A stretch of 9,398 nucleotides of DNA from Desulfobacteraceae bacterium (lineage in GTDB: Bacteria > Desulfobacterota > DSM-4660 > Desulfatiglandales > Desulfatiglandaceae), in NCBI GenBank assembly GCA_013203065.1, contig JABMQV010000594.1, forward strand, positions 1 through 9,398, in the 5' to 3' direction. Below are positions 5,291-9,398 of this stretch, one piece after another (the first letter of the stretch is position 1; the number at the start of each line of letters is the position of its first letter). The notes below the pieces were generated by a model. It saw only the letters and a list, made by a program, of their open reading frames with translations, was not told where the DNA came from and did no database searches. A program made the position numbers and the translations under genes.

Positions 5291-6751
5291 ATGTGGTCCA
5301 AGTGGGCTTTACAGACCGATCTTTATCAACTGACCATGGTGGGGGGATATGTTCTGGAGGGAAAGGAGGAGCAGTGTGCAAACTTCGACTATTTCTTCCG
5401 GAAGGTTCCAGACGATGGGGGCTATTGCGTGCTGGCCGGCCTCGCGGATGTCATCGACTATATACAAAATCTGCGTTTTAGTGGAGAAGACCTTTCCTAT
5501 CTTGAGAATTTGGGAATGTTCTCCAAAGAGGTCCTGGACTACTTGAAGGATTTCTCATTTACCGGAGACCTGTGGGCCATTCCCGAAGGAACCATAGCCT
5601 TCCCCCATGAGCCTTTGATCCGCGTAACAGCACCACTGCCGCAGGCACAGCTCATGGAGAGCACGTTGCTCAACATCATGAATTTTCAAACCCTGATTGC
5701 CACTAAGGGGGCTAGGGTGCATTGGGCGGCCAACGGGGATCCCGTGATCGATTTTGGGCTCCGGAGGGCCCACGGACCTGACGGGGCCCTTATGGCATCC
5801 CGTGCTGCCTACATCGGGGGGGTTGATGCCACCTCCAACGTACTTGCGGGGCGACTTTACGGGATACCGGTCCGGGGAACCCATGCCCACTCCTGGGTGG
5901 AAAGTTTTCCACAGGAATTGGATGCCTTTCGCGCCTATGCCAAGGTGTACCCCGATGCTTGTCTTCTCTTGGTCGATACCTATGATACACTTCGGAGCGG
6001 GGTGCGTCATGCCATTCAGGTGGGAAGGGAGTTGAGGGAAAAAGGCCACGAGCTGTGGGGCATCCGTCTTGACAGCGGAGACCTGGCCTATCTGAGCAAG
6101 GAGGCCCGTCGTATGCTGGATAAAGCAGGGTTTCCGAACGCCTCCATCGTGGCCTCAAGTGATCTTGACGAATGGATCGTGGAAACTCTCAAGAGACAAG
6201 GGGCGCGCGTGGATATCTGGGGAGTCGGCACAAGGCTTGTCACCGGGTTTTCATGCCCCGCCCTGGGTGGGGTTTACAAGCTTACGGCCCTGGATGAAAA
6301 AGGGGAGCGGATGGTTCCTAAGATCAAACGATCCGATAATCCAGAGAAAATCACCAACCCTGGCGTCAAAAAGGTGGTAAGAATGTATGATAAGAAGGGA
6401 CGGATGAGGGGGGACGTTCTTTTTAGGGAGGGAGAACAAATCCCCAAGGAACGCTCTTTTCGAGCACATCATCCGATTTTCCCCCATGTGTTCAAGACCT
6501 ATACAAAGCGTTTCGAGATGGAAGAACTCATGGTACCCGTATTTCGAAAAGGGGAACTGGTGTATGAAAGCCCCTCGGTGCACCAAATTCGTGAATCCAC
6601 GCTGAGCAACCTGAAGAAACTTGATCCCGCCTACAAACGTTTCCGAAATCCTCACAGATACCACATCAGCCTCAGTCCTTCGCTTTTTAAGATCAAAGGA
6701 CGTTTGCTGCAACAGGCCTCGGAGGGAGAAATGGAGGCGCTGGATTCGTGA
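5291..6751 (+). CDS. pncB: Nicotinate phosphoribosyltransferase
   Basis: The 486-residue product (487 if GTG 5288 is used) is a full-length nicotinate phosphoribosyltransferase. It catalyses ATP-assisted conversion of nicotinate and PRPP to nicotinate mononucleotide in the Preiss-Handler NAD salvage pathway, in the cytoplasm. Visible marks are the N-terminal LQTDLYQLTM, the GTHAHSWV segment at residues 196-203 carrying the family's phosphorylatable histidine region, LVDTYDTLRSG, GIRLDSGDL at 257-265 and VGTRLVTG. Length and termini match the bacterial long form, with a C-terminal extension of the PncB1-like type. It is the last gene of the + strand run and converges on mtaB across 32 bp with no clear terminator. 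Its position downstream of ena/hnr-type genes suggests nicotinate availability is the common theme, though pncB is a general housekeeping gene and its proximity alone is weak evidence. Confidence 0.95.
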   Translation: MWSKWALQTDLYQLTMVGGYVLEGKEEQCANFDYFFRKVPDDGGYCVLAGLADVIDYIQNLRFSGEDLSYLENLGMFSKEVLDYLKDFSFTGDLWAIPEGTIAFPHEPLIRVTAPLPQAQLMESTLLNIMNFQTLIATKGARVHWAANGDPVIDFGLRRAHGPDGALMASRAAYIGGVDATSNVLAGRLYGIPVRGTHAHSWVESFPQELDAFRAYAKVYPDACLLLVDTYDTLRSGVRHAIQVGRELREKGHELWGIRLDSGDLAYLSKEARRMLDKAGFPNASIVASSDLDEWIVETLKRQGARVDIWGVGTRLVTGFSCPALGGVYKLTALDEKGERMVPKIKRSDNPEKITNPGVKKVVRMYDKKGRMRGDVLFREGEQIPKERSFRAHHPIFPHVFKTYTKRFEMEELMVPVFRKGELVYESPSVHQIRESTLSNLKKLDPAYKRFRNPHRYHISLSPSLFKIKGRLLQQASEGEMEALDS

Positions 6752-6783
6752 GCCCCGCCAAGGCTATTCCATGTCCGAAAGGA

Positions 6784-8151
6784 TTATTCGTTATTTCTCA
6801 ATAGGTTCAGAGGTGATAACAGGGAAGGTTTGGAGTGGGGCTCGGTATATCGGCCAAGCACCCACATACCCTTCTCCACCCGCTCTGCGAGTATCGAAAC
6901 AAGCTCGCCCTCGGAATCGGATGACCGAGTAAAAAGCACGGGAAGATAATTGTCACTGGTGCCCTTCATTATCTGCTTTTCCTTTGAATGCCACTTCTCG
7001 GGGAGGACCAGGAACTCCCTTCCGAGGCAGCTGTGATAAAATTCAATTTTCTTGTCTTGGCCAACCTCCCGCATGGTTGCGGCCCTTTTCTTGATGACAT
7101 CCGTATCGAGTTTCCCATCAAAGGCGCAGGCCGGGGTCCCGGGGCGGGGTGAAAAGGGAAAGACATGGAGATACGATACGGGCAGGTCCCTGATGAGTGA
7201 CACGGTGTCTTGGTGAGCGGCAGGTGTCTCCCCGGGGAATCCAGCCATGATGTCAATGCCGATGGCTGCAAGGGGAATCAAGCGGTGAATATGTTTCACA
7301 AGTCTAACAAATGTGAGGGTGGTATACTTTCGGTTCATCCTCTTTAGCACGCCGTTATCTCCGCTCTGAAGAGGGATGTGAAAGTGCCGGCAAAGCCATG
7401 GTTCGGACGCAACCAGCTCTATTAGATCGCGGGATATCTCGTCCGGTTCGAGTGAACTCAACCTGAAACGCAGGGGGAAATTTTCCCTGCCTATCCTCCG
7501 CAACAGGCGATAGAGGGTTATCTCTTTTTTGAGGTCTATGCCATACTTTCCAAGGTGAATGCCCGTGAGAACGATCTCCTTGTGCCCCGCTTTAGCCAGG
7601 GACTCGATCATGGGAAGGACCTTCTCCGGCGAAAGGCTTCTGTAAGGCCCCCTGGAGATGGGGACAATGCAATAACTGCAAAAGGACTCACACCCGTCTT
7701 GAATTTTCAGATAGGCCCTGGTCCGGTCCGGGAACCGCTCGATGGGGAGGGCTTCAAATGACATCCCGGTCTCAAATGGGGTTGAAAAGACGATTTTTTC
7801 TCCTGACCTTTCCGCCTCCCACAAAAGCTCTGGAAGCTGGCCTTTCTTGGTGTTGTCCGCTATGAGTGCCACACCGGGTATTCTGGATAGTTCTTCAGGA
7901 AAACTCTGTGCATAGCAGCCAATAGCGGCAACCGTGGCGTTTGGATTCTCCCTGATGGCCTTTCGGACGGCCTGTCTGGATTGGTGCGAGGCCCGTTGGG
8001 TGACGATGCACGTGTTTACGATCGCCGTATCGGCACATTCCGCACTCCCGGCCTCGCGCCATCCGGCGTTAAGCAGCCGTTCCTTGAGGTAGGCGGTTTC
8101 GTACTGGTTAACCTTGCAGCCAAGGGTTGTGATCTTGAATGATTTGCGCAT
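6784..8151 (-). CDS. mtaB: tRNA t6A37 C2-methylthiotransferase MtaB
   Basis: The 455-residue product is a complete radical-SAM methylthiotransferase that adds a methylthio group to threonylcarbamoyladenosine at position 37 of ANN-decoding tRNAs. The N-terminal UPF0004 domain has the three cluster cysteines C12 (TLGCKVNQYE), C48 (NTCIVT) and C79 (GCYAQ). The radical SAM motif is C154-x3-C158-x2-C161. The last ~85 residues form the TRAM RNA-binding domain. TLGCKVNQYE is the MtaB/YqeV signature, as opposed to TYGCQMN in MiaB and SLGCPKN in RimO. The ATG at 8151 begins directly with the conserved N-terminus, although no good Shine-Dalgarno is seen. It lies 81 bp downstream of the NIL-ferredoxin gene on the same strand and may be cotranscribed with it. 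All catalytic cysteines are present. Confidence 0.93.
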   Translation of the reverse strand: MRKSFKITTLGCKVNQYETAYLKERLLNAGWREAGSAECADTAIVNTCIVTQRASHQSRQAVRKAIRENPNATVAAIGCYAQSFPEELSRIPGVALIADNTKKGQLPELLWEAERSGEKIVFSTPFETGMSFEALPIERFPDRTRAYLKIQDGCESFCSYCIVPISRGPYRSLSPEKVLPMIESLAKAGHKEIVLTGIHLGKYGIDLKKEITLYRLLRRIGRENFPLRFRLSSLEPDEISRDLIELVASEPWLCRHFHIPLQSGDNGVLKRMNRKYTTLTFVRLVKHIHRLIPLAAIGIDIMAGFPGETPAAHQDTVSLIRDLPVSYLHVFPFSPRPGTPACAFDGKLDTDVIKKRAATMREVGQDKKIEFYHSCLGREFLVLPEKWHSKEKQIMKGTSDNYLPVLFTRSSDSEGELVSILAERVEKGMWVLGRYTEPHSKPSLLSPLNLLRNNE

Positions 8152-8232
8152 TTTTACAAACGGAAAAGGTGATGAATAAGCATGTCAGGGACAAAATTGA
8201 GGCTGTTTTGAGAAGATGTTAGCGGGAAGTTA
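8152..8232. other. Short intergenic spacer between NIL ferredoxin and mtaB
   Basis: These 81 bp contain no reading frame, hairpin with T-run or convincing promoter that I can see. The lack of a terminator is compatible with readthrough from the ferredoxin gene into mtaB. Confidence 0.4.
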
Positions 8233-8658
8233 TCAGTTGAGAAGACCTCTATTGAATCTTACCTTCATGGCCCGGGCCGGACAAGCTGAGACACACAACT
8301 CACAAGCGCTGCAACTATCTCCGTCAAAGAGGACCTCCATCTCCGGCCGTTTTATGTGTAGGGCTCCCGTGGGACATACGGCTGTGCAGGCCCCGCACTG
8401 GAAGCAGGTCTCTTCGTCACGCTTGATATCCTGTCCGATGCTTTCGACCTTGACGCCGAGACTCTTTAGATAACGAACACCTCTCTGAAAATTCTTGCGG
8501 TGCCCGCTGAGTTCGAGCACCATAAACCCCTCCTTTCGGGGGTAGATGGTTGCCTTCAGAATGTTGAAAGAGAGGTCAAATTTCTTGACGAGATTTACGG
8601 CTATGGGCTCGTTGACGATCTTTTTTGGAAACCTCAATGAAAGCATCTTCGAATACAT
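8233..8658 (-). CDS. NIL-domain 2x[4Fe-4S] ferredoxin
   Basis: The 141-residue product has an N-terminal NIL domain (about residues 4-75, beta-rich, named after its occurrence in MetN ABC ATPases). A bacterial ferredoxin domain follows with C85/C88/C91/C95 and C116/C119/C122/C126, enough for two [4Fe-4S] clusters. In Methanosarcina acetivorans a protein of this architecture works with a DUF39/COG1900 protein to form homocysteine from aspartate semialdehyde and sulfide, and the family is common in anaerobes with incomplete classical methionine pathways. The DUF39 partner is not in the window. AAAGGAGG at 8667-8674 (complement), eight bases from the ATG, sets the start. The gene begins 37 bp after the aminotransferase stop, so the two are very likely cotranscribed, in line with amino-acid metabolism. 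It is soluble, with no signal peptide. Whether it serves homocysteine synthesis here is inferred. Confidence 0.9.
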   Translation of the reverse strand: MYSKMLSLRFPKKIVNEPIAVNLVKKFDLSFNILKATIYPRKEGFMVLELSGHRKNFQRGVRYLKSLGVKVESIGQDIKRDEETCFQCGACTAVCPTGALHIKRPEMEVLFDGDSCSACELCVSACPARAMKVRFNRGLLN

Positions 8659-8695
8659 GGTCCAATCCTCCTTTCAATACCGTCAGCCCTCTCTC

Positions 8696-9398
8696 TTACT
8701 TCCCAGGCTTTATCTTTTTCATGACCCTTTCAAATCCGGGCAACGCCTTATCAATCACATCCTCTGAGACACAGTAGGCGATTCTAAAATGACCGGGCCC
8801 CCCGAAACCCCTACCCGGCACGGTGAGTATGTTTTCATCCTGAAGGGCAGATACAAAGGCCACATCATCTTCAATGGGAGTCCTTGGAAAGAGGTAAAAG
8901 GCCCCGCCTGGTTTTATGAAATCATACCCGAAAGTGGCCAGCGAGTCACAGAGCAAGTCTCTTCGGCTCTGGTATACGGAGATATCCACACTTTCTTCAA
9001 GCAGGAAGGGGATGGCCCTTTGCATCAACGCCGGCGCATTGACATAGCCAAGGACCCTGTTTGAAAGAACCATTCCTGCGATGATCATGGCCTTATCCGA
9101 CATCTCGGGATTTACGGCCGCATAGCCAATCCTTTCCCCCGGCAGGGAAAGGTCTTTTGAAAAAGAGGTCAGAACAAAACTCTCGTTATAAAGGTCAAAG
9201 ATGCTCGGAACCGAAATTCCGTCATAAATGATCTTCCTGTAGGGTTCGTCTGAAATCAGGTAGATGGGTTCCCCCAACTTCTGGCTGTGAAGGGTCAGCA
9301 CCTTTGCCAGCTCTCTTAGTTCCCCTTCCTGATAGACATTCCCTGTGGGGTTATTGGGGGAATCTATGAGGACGGCCTTTGTCCTCTCTGTGACGGCA
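8696..9398 (-). CDS. Class I/II PLP-dependent aminotransferase, N-terminus beyond window
   Basis: The frame is open from the right edge to the TAA at 8696-8698, giving 233 visible residues of what should be about 380-400. Fold-type I aminotransferase marks appear in order: SPNNPTG at visible residues 13-19, the DEPY segment at 50-53, the Schiff-base lysine K81 in SFSKDLSLPGERIGYA, R89 for the cofactor phosphate, GGAFYLFP, and FRIAYC near the C-terminus whose arginine should bind the substrate carboxylate. GTG 9301 is internal and not the start, because the conserved SPNNPTG lies upstream of it. It is generally AspC/aromatic-like, but the amino-acid specificity cannot be read from this part. 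As the first visible gene of the - strand unit it is followed at 37 bp by the NIL ferredoxin, hinting at a role around aspartate, methionine or another amino acid in the same route. Confidence 0.92.
   Translation of the reverse strand, partial: AVTERTKAVLIDSPNNPTGNVYQEGELRELAKVLTLHSQKLGEPIYLISDEPYRKIIYDGISVPSIFDLYNESFVLTSFSKDLSLPGERIGYAAVNPEMSDKAMIIAGMVLSNRVLGYVNAPALMQRAIPFLLEESVDISVYQSRRDLLCDSLATFGYDFIKPGGAFYLFPRTPIEDDVAFVSALQDENILTVPGRGFGGPGHFRIAYCVSEDVIDKALPGFERVMKKIKPGK

Noticed and set aside
6752..6783. Bidirectional terminator between pncB and mtaB
   Set aside because: Only a four-base stem (AGCC/GGCT) without a T-run could be found.
6784..8151. Calling the methylthiotransferase MiaB or RimO
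   Set aside because: The N-terminal TLGCKVNQYE signature is that of MtaB; MiaB has TYGCQMN and RimO SLGCPKN.
8696..9301. Complete 201-residue aminotransferase starting at GTG 9301
   Set aside because: The conserved SPNNPTG motif is encoded upstream of 9301 in the same open frame, so the gene is cut by the window edge and the GTG is internal.

Overview
The window looks like the chromosome of a GC-rich anaerobic bacterium, most plausibly a deltaproteobacterial (Desulfobacterota-type) lineage. This is inferred from the gene families (6-hydroxynicotinate reductase, a NIL-domain ferredoxin, UPF0280) and from structured intergenic repeats. No rRNA or other phylogenetic marker is present, so the placement is tentative.

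Left two thirds, + strand (1-6751). The tail of an upstream gene overlaps by one base the start of an enamidase-like amidohydrolase (ena). A three-cluster Fe-S flavoprotein resembling 6-hydroxynicotinate reductase (hnr) follows 11 bp later. In Eubacterium barkeri these two enzymes carry out consecutive steps of nicotinate fermentation: reduction of 6-hydroxynicotinate to 1,4,5,6-tetrahydro-6-oxonicotinate, then its ring opening to 2-formylglutarate and ammonia. A 302-bp gap carries a MITE/REP-like palindromic element with inverted arrays of 8-bp units. After it come UPF0280 (an ApbE-like fold protein), a DUF1185/PF06684 'amino acid synthesis' protein, a divergent KptA/Tpt1-like protein with a basic tail, and nicotinate phosphoribosyltransferase (pncB).

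Right third, - strand (6784-9398). An operon reads leftwards from the right edge: a class I/II PLP aminotransferase (cut by the window edge), a NIL-domain 2x[4Fe-4S] ferredoxin of the type linked to sulfide-dependent homocysteine formation in anaerobes, and the tRNA t6A37 methylthiotransferase MtaB. It converges on pncB across 32 bp.

How they may work together. The + strand genes suggest a nicotinate (or related N-heterocycle) locus, with a reductive ring-opening branch (hnr, ena) and a salvage branch to NAD (pncB). The most interesting idea is that UPF0280, which keeps the ApbE-type Asp/Thr metal-binding pattern, installs the covalent flavin known to be present in 6-hydroxynicotinate reductase. 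The second is that the KptA-like protein has lost several signature residues of NAD-dependent RNA 2'-phosphotransferases and sits just upstream of an NAD-salvage gene. The nicotinate hydroxylase that would make 6-hydroxynicotinate is not in the window, so the true substrate remains open.
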